In this document: one piece after another, positions 28,082-36,029 of the stretch
Layout of the letters: each line of letters starts with the position of its first letter
Numbering within the stretch: the stretch's first letter is position 1
NCBI GenBank assembly: GCA_900767645.1
Contig: CAAFZY010000040.1
Coordinates: 1 to 64,000, forward strand
Reading direction: 5' to 3'
Length of the DNA: 64,000 nt
From: Alphaproteobacteria bacterium
GTDB lineage: Bacteria > Pseudomonadota > Alphaproteobacteria > RF32 > CAG-239
Program-made: the position numbers and the translations under genes
The notes under the pieces: generated by a model
Told to the model about the DNA's origin: nothing
What the model saw: the letters and a program-made list of their open reading frames with translations, nothing else
The model's database searches: none

Positions 28082-28788
28082 TATTTGATATCTCCTTCAA
28101 CACGCGGAGCATCTGATTTAAGGTTTGCTAAAACGGTTTCGCCGGCAACCATGGTTTGTCCGACGCATACTTGCGGTTCAATATCAGTCGGCAAATAAAC
28201 ATCTAAACGCGAGCCAAAGCGGATAAGACCGAATCTTTCGCCTGCCTGATAAGTTTGTCCTTCTTTGGCAAAGCAAACAATGCGGCGGGCAATTAATCCG
28301 GCAATTTGCACAAAAGCAATTTCTTTGCCGCATTCGGTACGCATAGCCAAAAGCTGACGTTCATTGTCTTTGCTGGCTTTATCAAGGGTGGCGTTAAAAA
28401 ATTTACCTTTAATATAAGCCAAACGTAAAATTTTACCGGTTGCGGGGGCGCGGTTTACATGTACGTTAAAAACGCTCATAAAAATACTGACACGATTGAA
28501 AGTTTTATTATTTAATCCGAGTTCTTCGGGGCCGGTAACACGGGTTATCATTTGAACAACGCCGTCAGCCGGTGAAACAATAACATCTTTAATTTGCGGA
28601 GTAACGCGATCAGGATCGCGGAAAAAGTAATAGCACCAAATGGTTAAAACCAAACCGACGACTCCGAGCGGAAGCCAAATAATTGCCAATAACGCGGTTA
28701 TGGCAGCAAAGATACTGATAAAGCGCCAGCCTTCATTGTTAATGTTGGGGAAAATGTATCTTTGCAAAGACATATCAATTTTTTTCAT
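28081..28788 (-). CDS. psd: Phosphatidylserine decarboxylase proenzyme
   Basis: Pyruvoyl enzyme turning phosphatidylserine into phosphatidylethanolamine. The 235 residues are the short form found in many Alphaproteobacteria, with two N-terminal membrane segments (about 20-60), VSPADGVV near 89, FMSVFNVHVNRAP near 121 and the cleavage site RFGSRLDV near 206 (Gly-Ser bond, Ser becoming pyruvoyl). It is upstream of pssA with overlapping stop and start. Confidence 0.93.
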   Translation of the reverse strand: MKKIDMSLQRYIFPNINNEGWRFISIFAAITALLAIIWLPLGVVGLVLTIWCYYFFRDPDRVTPQIKDVIVSPADGVVQMITRVTGPEELGLNNKTFNRVSIFMSVFNVHVNRAPATGKILRLAYIKGKFFNATLDKASKDNERQLLAMRTECGKEIAFVQIAGLIARRIVCFAKEGQTYQAGERFGLIRFGSRLDVYLPTDIEPQVCVGQTMVAGETVLANLKSDAPRVEGDIK

Positions 28789-28907
28789 AAAAAGACCTTT
28801 CTGTTAAAGACCAAAATACCGAAACGCTGTTTCTGCCATATCTTGGTTAAATGATTACAATAACAAAGACAGAAAAACACAAAAATAAAAAAAATACAAG
28901 TTTTATG

Positions 28908-28936
28908 TTGCATTTATAAAAATATATGGTTATAAG
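28908..28936 (+). promoter_or_regulatory. Promoter of tRNA-Leu
   Basis: TTGCAT (28908-28913), a 17-bp spacer and TATAAG (28931-28936) predict a start near 28943, a dozen bases before the tRNA. Confidence 0.65.
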
Positions 28937-28954
28937 TATGCTCATAAAATTTAT

Positions 28955-29041
28955 GCGCTTGTGGCGGAACAGGTAGACGCTGCAGACTTAAAATCTGTTG
29001 GAGGCAACTCCGTGCCGGTTCGATTCCGGCCTAGCGCACCA
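28955..29041 (+). tRNA. tRNA-Leu (anticodon TAA)
   Basis: 87-nt class II tRNA with a long variable arm (GGAGGCAACTCC), T-arm GCCGGTTCGATTCCGGC and anticodon loop CTTAAAA, giving TAA, reading UUA/UUG. The encoded CCA ends the gene. One base pair in the acceptor stem is mismatched (T-T). A terminator hairpin follows. Confidence 0.95.
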
Positions 29042-29043
29042 AT

Positions 29044-29074
29044 AAAAAAAGTCACCCTTGTGGTGGCTTTTTTT
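29044..29074 (+). terminator. Terminator after tRNA-Leu
   Basis: AAAGTCACC and GGTGGCTTT form a 9-bp stem with one G-T wobble around CTTGT, followed by a T-run. It ends about 30 bp from the end of the convergent recombinase gene. Confidence 0.75.
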
Positions 29075-29103
29075 ATTGGTATGAGCTATCAGAAGAAAAC
29101 CGG

Positions 29104-29700
29104 TTATAGTGAATTTTTCATAAAGCGGTGTAAAGTGCTGCGCTGAACGTTTAATTTGTGAGCGATTTCAGTTTTTGAAAAACCTTTAGACAGCAGTTGC
29201 TGAATTTTATTTACGCTTTTGGAAAGTTTTAGTTTTTTTGATTCGGCAGAAAACGGACGGCCGAGCTTTTTACCTGAAGCTTTCAGGTTGGCAAGCGACG
29301 ATTTGGTGCGTTGAGAGATTAAATTACGCTCGATTTCAGCCGCTAATCCGAAAGCAAAAGCCAAAACTTTAGACTGAATATCGTTTCCTAAACGATAATT
29401 TTCTTTTAAAGTCCAAACCTGACAGTTTTTACTTAAACATATTTCTAAAATACGCATAACTTCAAGCAAAGAGCGACCTAAGCGTGATATTTCGCAGGCG
29501 ATTAAAACGTCGTTTTCTTGCAAAGAGTCTAATAAACCGCCTAATTTGCGGTTTTTAAGAGCTTTACGGGAAGAAACTTTTTCTTCAACCCATCGATTGA
29601 TTTTTATTTTGTTCTTTTTAGCAAATTGTTCAATTTCATAGTGTTGATGTTCAATGGTTTGCTTTTGCGAACTTACGCGAATATAGCCGATAATCGACAT
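29104..29700 (-). CDS. Serine recombinase of the invertase/resolvase family
   Basis: A 198-residue small serine recombinase. The N-terminal catalytic domain starts with GYIRVSSQKQ (Ser10 in the nucleophile position, Arg8) and contains CEISRLGRSLLEV (Arg73, Arg76) and the long E helix EIERNLISQRTKSSLANLK. GKKLGRP is the usual arm before the C-terminal helix-turn-helix (about 165-195, SKTEIAHKLNVQRSTLHRF). The size and layout match DNA invertases such as Hin, Pin and Mpi and transposon resolvases. It lies beside tRNA-Leu and diverges from an unknown two-gene cassette across a spacer rich in palindromes, so those genes are candidate targets of inversion. Confidence 0.9.
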   Translation of the reverse strand: MSIIGYIRVSSQKQTIEHQHYEIEQFAKKNKIKINRWVEEKVSSRKALKNRKLGGLLDSLQENDVLIACEISRLGRSLLEVMRILEICLSKNCQVWTLKENYRLGNDIQSKVLAFAFGLAAEIERNLISQRTKSSLANLKASGKKLGRPFSAESKKLKLSKSVNKIQQLLSKGFSKTEIAHKLNVQRSTLHRFMKNSL

Positions 29701-29722
29701 ATTTTTCTCCTGTTAGAATATT

Positions 29723-29856
29723 AAAAAGCGGTCAATTTAAACGTACGTTTAAATCAACAATTTTTTGTATTTAGATTAAAATTAAAAATCAGGTAAATAC
29801 AAAAAGTTAACCAAAGCGGTGTGTTTTGATTACGAGGCGTTTAAAAACGTACGTTT
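29723..29856. repeat. Palindrome-rich spacer between recombinase and cassette
   Basis: The 183-bp divergent spacer (29701-29883) holds an 18-bp palindrome TTTAAACGTACGTTTAAA (29736-29753), its 12-bp core AAACGTACGTTT again at 29845-29856, direct repeats AAAGCGGT at 29725-29732 and 29813-29820, and a 12-bp inverted repeat TTTTTGTATTTA / TAAATACAAAAA (29762-29773, 29794-29805). The layout fits recombinase crossover sites around a switchable promoter, or twin operators for both genes. Confidence 0.75.
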
Positions 29857-29883
29857 GTGTACAATAAAATAAAGGAAAAAGAT

Positions 29884-30297
29884 ATGAATGATAAAGTGTT
29901 ACAATATTCTGATCGTTTGCATAATATATTTTTTGACAAGTATGCTGTTGAAAGAAGATGTGTTCCTTCTGCAGATATATTACTTAAAACACTGCATTTA
30001 TTAAATGAAGAGGTAAAAAACAAAGAAATTTTTTGTTTAAGAGAGTGTGATTATGAAAATATTTTTCATGCACTTATTCAAAACGACCCACAAATGTTAA
30101 AATATTCAGCACCCGATAAAGATGAATTAGATACAATAATTAATGTTTTCAGACATGTGATTAAGATGAATTTAAGAGAAAATTCTGTCTTAAACACTGA
30201 TGACTTATGGGTTTTATGTCTTTTGTTTAATCTTGTTTCTTATGAAAACAATCCAGATGATTATCTTGAAAAATTTAAGATGTGGGAGATTAGATAA
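29884..30297 (+). CDS. 137-residue protein of unknown function, first gene of the invertase-linked cassette
   Basis: A mostly helical, acidic 137-residue soluble protein with no signal peptide or known domain. An earlier GTG (29857) lies inside the palindrome; the ATG at 29884 follows AAAGGA by seven bases and is preferred. Its stop overlaps the next start as TAATG, so the two proteins are made together and may interact, for instance as chaperone or immunity factor and enzyme. This pairing is inference. Confidence 0.65.
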   Translation: MNDKVLQYSDRLHNIFFDKYAVERRCVPSADILLKTLHLLNEEVKNKEIFCLRECDYENIFHALIQNDPQMLKYSAPDKDELDTIINVFRHVIKMNLRENSVLNTDDLWVLCLLFNLVSYENNPDDYLEKFKMWEIR

Positions 30298-32117
30298 TGA
30301 GCGGTTTAACAGATGAAGAATTTAATGAAATTTGCCGCACAAGGTTCAGTTTCGGAAAATATACGGAATCGTGCATAAAATATTACGATGATGGTGATTT
30401 TGCGAATTTTGACCCCTATACCGGTGAAAAAATTAATATTCCTGAAGATGTTAAATATCTGTTTTCATTGCTGAAAACAGCCGCAAAAACCGACTTGGGA
30501 AAAAATTTACTTTCACAACTTAATCCCGATACAAAAATCAAATTAATTGTTGACGCCTCGGTTAAAAAAGAGGCCTATGGTTACAGCTCACAAAATCATT
30601 TGATTGCCATTACAGATATAGATCGTAACAAAGAATGTAATGCCACAACGTTTTTACATGAACTTACACATGAGGTTCAAAAGCAGCAAAACGGAAATTC
30701 TTATTTTTTGGCAACAGAACAAGATCGTTTTATGACTAATAAAATGATGGAGGCGGAAGCCAGATTAAACACGGCTATTGCAACAGCAGAGTTAATGAAA
30801 CAATTGAAGACCGAAGAAGAGTTTAAAGGCTTTATTTATTCTTTAGGCCCTCAACAATTATCAGATTATCAATTGTTGAGACAAATACAGCTATCGGGCG
30901 CTTCAAAAGAAGAAACCACAAAACAAATGTTGCAGGCTATTTATCAAGACAAAAAATGGAGCGAAATCTATAATGAGCAAGCCGCCCGCGCAGCAAGCTA
31001 TAAAATGTCTGAAGATACATATTTGCTAAAAAATACTAAAGACGCAGCAACGGTGCAAACTATGTATATGAAACGACTTGGCTTGCAGGCAGAAGACGCT
31101 AAATATTTTTTTGATCCGCAATTTATTTCTAATTATCCGTATGGTAAAATAAAAGAAAAAACAGAGCGGGTCGTACAGGTTGATAATGATTATACTATAA
31201 AAAACACTTATGAAAACGGAGAACTTGTTTGTCAAAACAGATATAGCGGGGATAAGTTATTGTCAGAAGAAAGAAAGCTTGGCAATATAAGTATAAAAAA
31301 GAGCTATGATGATGACGGAAAAATAAAACTTATTACACAAGAATATGTTGATAGCAATAATCAACGCCATAAGATTTTTGAAGAAGAAGGTAAAGAAGCG
31401 TATAAAATAATAACAGACGAAAAAGGTAATATTACAAAAATTGCAGATCTTGACGGAAAAGAGATTGCTGATGCGCAACAAATTCAGGATCAATTATTAC
31501 AAGCAAGAAAGGTGTTTAATAAAATAGCATCTAATGAAGAAGTATCAAATGAAGATTTGATAAGCGCTTATCAATCTGTGCAAGGCAATCAGTTCAGAAT
31601 ATATGACGATATGTATGCTTTAACTAAAACTATTTCGCTCAAAGCCAAAGAATATGAGCAAAGTCAGCAGAAAAACGAAGAAATAAAGACCATGCCCGAA
31701 GTTTCTGTGAAAAACGAACAACAGGAAACACCAAAGCGTTCAGAAGAGATAATTCTTGATGAAATGCTCAGGGCAGGTAAACTTACTAAAGAACAAGAAG
31801 ATAAAATTTTGGAAATGGCTGTGTTTATAGAACAGAAAAGGTTAAAAGAAAAAGAACAAGGAATAAATAACGAAACTTCTTATGCCGAACAGTTTATTGA
31901 TAAAATAAAAGACAGCAAAGATTTTACCGAAAAACAAAAAGATATTGCGCTTAATGCGGCTATTAAAGCAGAAAAGGCAGAGAAAAACTCAGATTATAAT
32001 AAAATTTTGGAATTACGCGGTGTTGCGCATAAAAATTCTGCGCAAACAATATCAAAAGCAAAAACCAATGAATTATCTCCGGTTTTACAGTCTAAGGTAA
32101 AAAACGGCAGAGAATAG
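30297..32117 (+). CDS. 606-residue protein with HExxH metallopeptidase motif and coiled-coil tail
   Basis: The N-terminal part (1-230) contains LHELTHEVQ (His121, Glu122, His125) and EAEAR about 30 residues further, a plausible third zinc ligand, in the manner of gluzincin peptidases. A middle part (about 290-400) has short repeats such as YENGELVCQNRYSGDKL and ITDEKGNITKIADLDGKEI, resembling MORN/YwqK-like beta repeats. The rest is charged and helical, rich in Lys, Glu and Gln. No signal peptide or membrane segment is seen. It could be an effector or toxin-like peptidase; the substrate is unknown. It is coupled to the 137-residue gene. Confidence 0.65.
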   Translation: MSGLTDEEFNEICRTRFSFGKYTESCIKYYDDGDFANFDPYTGEKINIPEDVKYLFSLLKTAAKTDLGKNLLSQLNPDTKIKLIVDASVKKEAYGYSSQNHLIAITDIDRNKECNATTFLHELTHEVQKQQNGNSYFLATEQDRFMTNKMMEAEARLNTAIATAELMKQLKTEEEFKGFIYSLGPQQLSDYQLLRQIQLSGASKEETTKQMLQAIYQDKKWSEIYNEQAARAASYKMSEDTYLLKNTKDAATVQTMYMKRLGLQAEDAKYFFDPQFISNYPYGKIKEKTERVVQVDNDYTIKNTYENGELVCQNRYSGDKLLSEERKLGNISIKKSYDDDGKIKLITQEYVDSNNQRHKIFEEEGKEAYKIITDEKGNITKIADLDGKEIADAQQIQDQLLQARKVFNKIASNEEVSNEDLISAYQSVQGNQFRIYDDMYALTKTISLKAKEYEQSQQKNEEIKTMPEVSVKNEQQETPKRSEEIILDEMLRAGKLTKEQEDKILEMAVFIEQKRLKEKEQGINNETSYAEQFIDKIKDSKDFTEKQKDIALNAAIKAEKAEKNSDYNKILELRGVAHKNSAQTISKAKTNELSPVLQSKVKNGRE

Positions 32118-32164
32118 TTTTTAATGATGATTAAATTTGCGCTTATAACAATATAAAGAATCTC

Positions 32165-32194
32165 TTGTAAATTTTGGATTTGGCTTTATTATAG
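32165..32194 (+). promoter_or_regulatory. Possible promoter of the acidic small protein
   Basis: TTGTAA (32165-32170) and TTATAG (32189-32194) are 18 bp apart, upstream of an AAAGGAG Shine-Dalgarno and the ATG at 32223. Confidence 0.45.
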
Positions 32195-32222
32195 AGGCAA
32201 ATATCATTAAAGGAGATATGTA

Positions 32223-32528
32223 ATGACAGAAAATTATGATAATATTACCTATGATTTTGTGGTAAATGACGAAGATGAAGTTATGCTTTTGCTTTATGCC
32301 GGCGAATCGGCTCCGGCAACGGAAACGCGCATAGTGTTAGACGCGGAAAATCATTCGGCTGAACTGTTTCGGAACGATGATGAAAGCATTGTGCTTGAGG
32401 CAATACCCGATGAAATTTTTGACAGCTTGATTGATGCCGATAAATTACTGGTTTGCGAGTTGAGCAATACCGAAAATGAAGATGATAGCCGGATTGTTTA
32501 TGCCTATGAGGCAGATATAGAAGATTAA
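32223..32528 (+). CDS. Small acidic protein of unknown function
   Basis: A strongly acidic 101-residue protein (many Asp and Glu, few Lys or Arg) with no signal peptide or membrane segment; pattern of alternating strands (DEVMLLLYAG, TRIVLDAENHSAELF). AAAGGAG sits eight bases before the ATG. It has its own likely promoter and terminator. An acidic, strand-rich fold would suit a DNA mimic or protein-binding role, but nothing in sequence proves this. Confidence 0.6.
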   Translation: MTENYDNITYDFVVNDEDEVMLLLYAGESAPATETRIVLDAENHSAELFRNDDESIVLEAIPDEIFDSLIDADKLLVCELSNTENEDDSRIVYAYEADIED

Positions 32529-32533
32529 AATCA

Positions 32534-32566
32534 AACCGCCGAATTAATTTTCGGCGGTTTATATTT
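32534..32566 (+). terminator. Hairpin terminator between convergent genes
   Basis: Perfect 11-bp stem AAACCGCCGAA / TTCGGCGGTTT (32534-32544, 32551-32561). T-run is short on both strands, and it may end both this transcript and that of the patatin gene. Confidence 0.75.
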
Positions 32567-33413
32567 ATATTGCTAAAAATTTTTTAAGTTCCGTTAATTG
32601 TTTTTCAGCGTCTTCCCGTCCTAAGTTATACATGGCTTTAATGGTTTCAGGGTTGGTTTCGGCATGTTTGATGTTAATAAACCGGCTCGGTTTAATTACA
32701 AAAATTTTACCTTGTTCAGCCAGGTTTTTAATATTATCCAGCTCTTGGTTGTACATTTCAGGACGATGGGTGAAAGCTTCAATAAATTTAGGAAAATTAT
32801 GGTAAATAAGCTTGGCCAGCCAAACAAATTTAGCGGGCTTTTTACGGTATCCGTCCGGACGTGTTTGTACCACAATGTTTTTATTATATCCTAAATCAAA
32901 TGCGGCTTTTAACGGAATACTGTCGGCAATGCCGCCGTCAAGATACAAGTTTCCGTCAATTTTTACAATTTTTGAAACAAAAGGCATAGAAGCTGATGCT
33001 CGCAAATAATCCATATATTTACCGCTCATATCAGGGCATAAAATATATTCAGCTTTACCGGTTTTAAGATTGGTGCAAGTTACATAAAATTTTGTTTTTG
33101 AGTTTTTAAAGGTTTGATTATCAAAAATATCAAGTTTTTCAGGCAGTTCATGATAAGCAAATTCGGTGTCAACCATATTGCCGGTTTTGAGCCACGATTT
33201 CAGGCTCATAAAACGATAATCATCGTTGTATTTCAGATTATAGCGGATGCCGCGGCCTATTTGGCGCGAAACATAACCGCAACCGTGAATGGCTCCGGCG
33301 GAAACGCCGATGACGCCGTCGGTAATAATATTGTTTTCAAGCAAAACATCAAGTATACCTGCGGTGTATATGCCGCGCTTGGCGCCGCCCTCAAGAATTA
33401 AGCAACTTTTCAT
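32565..33413 (-). CDS. Patatin-like phospholipase
   Basis: A 282-residue lipid acyl hydrolase with the oxyanion loop EGGAKRG (8-14), nucleophile motif GVSAG (36-40, Ser38) and the dyad Asp in LDGGIADS near 158. There is no signal peptide. Size and motifs are closest to the YjjU/RssA bacterial type. The start overlaps the end of the CDF transporter by 1 bp, making one transcript with the metal regulator; a link to metal stress or membrane lipid repair is possible but not shown. Confidence 0.85.
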   Translation of the reverse strand: MKSCLILEGGAKRGIYTAGILDVLLENNIITDGVIGVSAGAIHGCGYVSRQIGRGIRYNLKYNDDYRFMSLKSWLKTGNMVDTEFAYHELPEKLDIFDNQTFKNSKTKFYVTCTNLKTGKAEYILCPDMSGKYMDYLRASASMPFVSKIVKIDGNLYLDGGIADSIPLKAAFDLGYNKNIVVQTRPDGYRKKPAKFVWLAKLIYHNFPKFIEAFTHRPEMYNQELDNIKNLAEQGKIFVIKPSRFINIKHAETNPETIKAMYNLGREDAEKQLTELKKFLAI

Positions 33414-34069
33414 TATTTTTCCTTTGTGTCGGTTTGTGGTGAGCCGATTAAAATGTTAAAAGATGATTTTATTAATCCGGCGGACCATTTTAAGATAATT
33501 AAACCGCCGATAAGCCCCATGAGCGGGTCAAAAAACACTAAGCCGAAATATTTACCAAGCATCAGGGCAACAATTGCGGTTACTGAAGTTAATGCATCGG
33601 CTAAAATGTGCAGATAAGCGGCTTTAAAGTTTAGATTTTCTTTATGGTGATGATGTTCGCAAATATCGGCTCCGTGGTGATGATGTTCTGACATGATAAG
33701 AATACAAACAACATTAACAAATAAACCGATAACGGTTACCAAAATAGCTTCATTAAATGAAATTTTGGCAGGGTGGATAAAGCGGTCTGCCGATTCATAA
33801 ATAATTCCACATGAGGTTAAGCCTAAAAATAAGGCACTGGTGTAGCCGCCAAGCGCGTTTAATACATCTTCTTTGTTTTTGTAGTGATTTATTACCATAC
33901 ATACCAAAAAGGTTATAAACAAAGCCAGAGCATGTGTGCCCATGTGAAAACCGTCAGCGGTTAAAGCCATTGATTTGGTTAAAATACCAAAGCTGATTTC
34001 AGCCGCCATGGTGATTAAGGTAACAATAATAACCAGCAAGGTTTTGTTTTTTAATTTTTCATTATCCAT
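33413..34069 (-). CDS. Cation diffusion facilitator (cobalt/nickel-type, DmeF-like)
   Basis: A 218-residue CDF efflux protein with five to six membrane segments. Metal-site residues are in ALTADGFHMGTHA (helix II) and ILADALTSV (helix V). A His-rich loop, with HHHHG and EHHHHKE (near 127-140), lies between helices IV and V, as in DmeF cobalt/nickel exporters. The cytoplasmic C-terminal domain is very short. The next gene upstream is a CsoR/RcnR-type repressor and the pair resembles dmeR-dmeF. It would export a divalent metal by proton antiport. Confidence 0.88.
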   Translation of the reverse strand: MDNEKLKNKTLLVIIVTLITMAAEISFGILTKSMALTADGFHMGTHALALFITFLVCMVINHYKNKEDVLNALGGYTSALFLGLTSCGIIYESADRFIHPAKISFNEAILVTVIGLFVNVVCILIMSEHHHHGADICEHHHHKENLNFKAAYLHILADALTSVTAIVALMLGKYFGLVFFDPLMGLIGGLIILKWSAGLIKSSFNILIGSPQTDTKEK

Positions 34070-34079
34070 AATTTTTATC

Positions 34080-34358
34080 CTATTTAATTTTATCTAAATG
34101 TTCAATCAACTCATCAATTAAGGTTTGCGAATCTTTATTGTTTTTAAGCGCGTCTTTGATACAGTTTTGTAAATGCCCGCGTACAACCTCTTTCCACACT
34201 CCTTTTAAGGCCGATTGAGCGGATGTGATTTGGTTTAAAATTTCCATACAGTCGCGATTTTCGGTAATCATTTTATTAACGCCGCGTACTTGTCCTTCAA
34301 TGCGATTAAGGCGAGCGGTTAAACGTTTTTTATCATTTTCATTGTAGCAAAAAGACAT
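34080..34358 (-). CDS. CsoR/RcnR-family metal-sensing repressor
   Basis: A 92-residue all-helical repressor with the family start KKRLTARLNRIEGQVRGVNKM. The metal positions are Cys37, His62 and Cys66 (NRDCME, RGHLQNC), the C-H-C set of copper-type CsoR rather than the H-C-H-H set of nickel/cobalt RcnR, although the neighbouring exporter is DmeF-like. It would sit on the C-tract operator at 34372-34396 and lift on metal binding, opening its own gene, the transporter and the patatin gene. Confidence 0.88.
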   Translation of the reverse strand: MSFCYNENDKKRLTARLNRIEGQVRGVNKMITENRDCMEILNQITSAQSALKGVWKEVVRGHLQNCIKDALKNNKDSQTLIDELIEHLDKIK

Positions 34359-34371
34359 ATTTAATCCTTAA

Positions 34372-34396
34372 TATAGTATATACCCCTATACCCTAT
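34372..34396. promoter_or_regulatory. Candidate operator of the CsoR/RcnR-type repressor
   Basis: ATAGTATATACCCCTATACCC shows two C-tracts flanked by TATA (a near-direct repeat TATACCC), the general form of CsoR/RcnR operators. It lies immediately upstream of the repressor start. Confidence 0.6.
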
Positions 34397-34426
34397 CAAT
34401 AAGACAAATAAGTATGATTGTCAAGT

Positions 34427-35521
34427 TTAAATTTTGTGTTTGAATATGGTCTTAGCAAGTAAAAGAGCGCCAAAGCCGCTGATAATACTTAGCAGAGCAC
34501 CTGTTTTGGCAGCGTTTTGACACATGTTATCAATATAAGCAATGTCGGAAATAAACAACGACACGGTTAATCCGATGCCGGCGGTAAGTCCGACTAAAAC
34601 AATATCATAAGCATTAATGCGTTTGTCGGTTTTGAGGTTAAATAATGCGCCGATTTTAATAAACGCAATTATCCCTATCGGTTTACCGATGAGTAATGAA
34701 CTTAATATTATAATAGTTAAAACGGACGTGTCGCTGAAGGTTACTCCGGCGTTGGCAAGACCAAAAAAGAACAGTCCGAAAGTAACTATGGGCTTTAAGC
34801 GCAGTTCAAGTTTGCGGAGCTCGTTTTGAGGTATAAACGGAACAATCCAAACCATAGCTAAAGAAGCATGCAAATTAGACATATGCATACCATACCATGA
34901 AATAAACGTCGGCAGTAAATATATTATGTACGATTGATTTTTCAGTTTGCGAAAAATAAGACTTATCAGAATGGCAAGTAAAATCAAAAGCAAAAAGCAG
35001 GGTTGAAACGGTCTTGCGGCGTCGGGGTAAAAAACAGCAATAATACCAAGACCGATAAAGTCGTCGATAATGGCTAAAAACAACAGGAAGGTTAAGGCCG
35101 GATGCTTTTGAGGAAAAATAAGGCGGGCAAACAGCAATGCGACGGCAATATCGGTTGCGGTGCCGATTGCCCAGCCGGAAGAATATTGAGGGCTGCCGAA
35201 TATGCTGTTTAACAGATGAAAAATAAGCACCGGCATTATTACGCCGCCGCAAGCCGCCATAATATTTGCAACGGCTTTTTTAATAGGAAACAAGGCGCCG
35301 CCCGCAGAAAATTCGTGGGTAATTTCAATGGCAACATAGCCGAAAAACAACACCAAAAAAACATCGTTCACCAAAAAATGAAAATTTATTTCGGCAAAAA
35401 AGTTGTGATATATAAAAGTATGGTATGAAAGAGTATTGAAATTTGCCCATAATAAAGCAATAATTATGCCGCAAATAAGCGGTAACGACCATTCTTCGGC
35501 AATTTGCACAAACTTTTTCAT
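34427..35521 (-). CDS. nhaA: Na+/H+ antiporter NhaA
   Basis: Inner-membrane antiporter for sodium and proton exchange. The 364 residues show about 12 membrane segments, the family signature WAIGTATDIAVALLFARL and the paired aspartates in LAIIDDFIGLGIIA that bind the ion. Slightly shorter than E. coli NhaA (388), mainly at the ends. A palindrome lies just upstream of its start at 35542-35557. It appears monocistronic. Confidence 0.93.
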   Translation of the reverse strand: MKKFVQIAEEWSLPLICGIIIALLWANFNTLSYHTFIYHNFFAEINFHFLVNDVFLVLFFGYVAIEITHEFSAGGALFPIKKAVANIMAACGGVIMPVLIFHLLNSIFGSPQYSSGWAIGTATDIAVALLFARLIFPQKHPALTFLLFLAIIDDFIGLGIIAVFYPDAARPFQPCFLLLILLAILISLIFRKLKNQSYIIYLLPTFISWYGMHMSNLHASLAMVWIVPFIPQNELRKLELRLKPIVTFGLFFFGLANAGVTFSDTSVLTIIILSSLLIGKPIGIIAFIKIGALFNLKTDKRINAYDIVLVGLTAGIGLTVSLFISDIAYIDNMCQNAAKTGALLSIISGFGALLLAKTIFKHKI

Positions 35522-35541
35522 ATAATTGAAATAATCAGTAA

Positions 35542-35557
35542 ACTTGTATTTACAAGT
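35542..35557. promoter_or_regulatory. 16-bp dyad upstream of nhaA
   Basis: ACTTGTA-TT-TACAAGT is a perfect 7-bp inverted repeat 21 bp before the nhaA start codon, positioned as an operator. No regulator gene is adjacent. Confidence 0.5.
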
Positions 35558-35567
35558 ATGATAAATT

Positions 35568-36029
35568 TTATTTCGCCAGTTTGCTTCTTAAATTTTCCAA
35601 CTTTTCAATTTTAGCTTTGGTTTTGGTCACATAATTGGCAGTTTGGGTAAGCTTTTCGGTTGCTTCTTTACAACCTTCGGAACCATATTCAACAAGCCCG
35701 CTTTCCGAACATTTTAATTCTTTATCTTTGGTAAGTTGCTTGAGGTTGTTTTTGTTGTTTTGGTAATTATTCTTAAGTTCAGGCAGTTCGGTTTTGATAT
35801 AATTCAGCAAGTTTTCTTTGGCTTCTTTACATTTTATAGTGCCGGTTTTAGCAATTTGTTCGGCAGAGCATGCTTCGTCCATTTTTTTAGTTAATTCAAC
35901 ATCTCTGTCATCAGCAAAACAAAAGTAACATATTGCCAATATGATAAGCACAACGGTTACCCATGCGTTGTTATCTTGGCTGACTTCCGATATTTTTCCG
36001 GTGACGCTGTCTATTTCGATTTTTGCCAT
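35568..36029 (-). CDS. Single-pass membrane protein with coiled-coil tail, unknown function
   Basis: About 153 residues: a short N-terminal polar region, one membrane segment (near residues 23-38, VTVVLIILAICYFCF) and a long helical region with heptad-like Lys/Glu/Leu pattern and four cysteines. The frame extends upstream to 36113, but the ATG at 36029 has AAGAG nine bases upstream and gives a more normal protein. Four cysteines in the tail suggest it lies outside the cytoplasm with disulfides. No family recognised. It precedes nhaA but their link is unclear. Confidence 0.6.
   Translation of the reverse strand: MAKIEIDSVTGKISEVSQDNNAWVTVVLIILAICYFCFADDRDVELTKKMDEACSAEQIAKTGTIKCKEAKENLLNYIKTELPELKNNYQNNKNNLKQLTKDKELKCSESGLVEYGSEGCKEATEKLTQTANYVTKTKAKIEKLENLRSKLAK

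Noticed and set aside
29104..29700. Recombinase as an IS607-type transposase
   Set aside because: The catalytic domain is at the N-terminus with the helix-turn-helix at the C-terminus, as in invertases; IS607 has the reverse order and a partner tnpB, which is absent.
28955..32120. Integrated island with an attachment site at tRNA-Leu
   Set aside because: I searched by eye for a second copy of the tRNA 3' end downstream and saw none; a small serine invertase does not usually integrate at tRNA genes.
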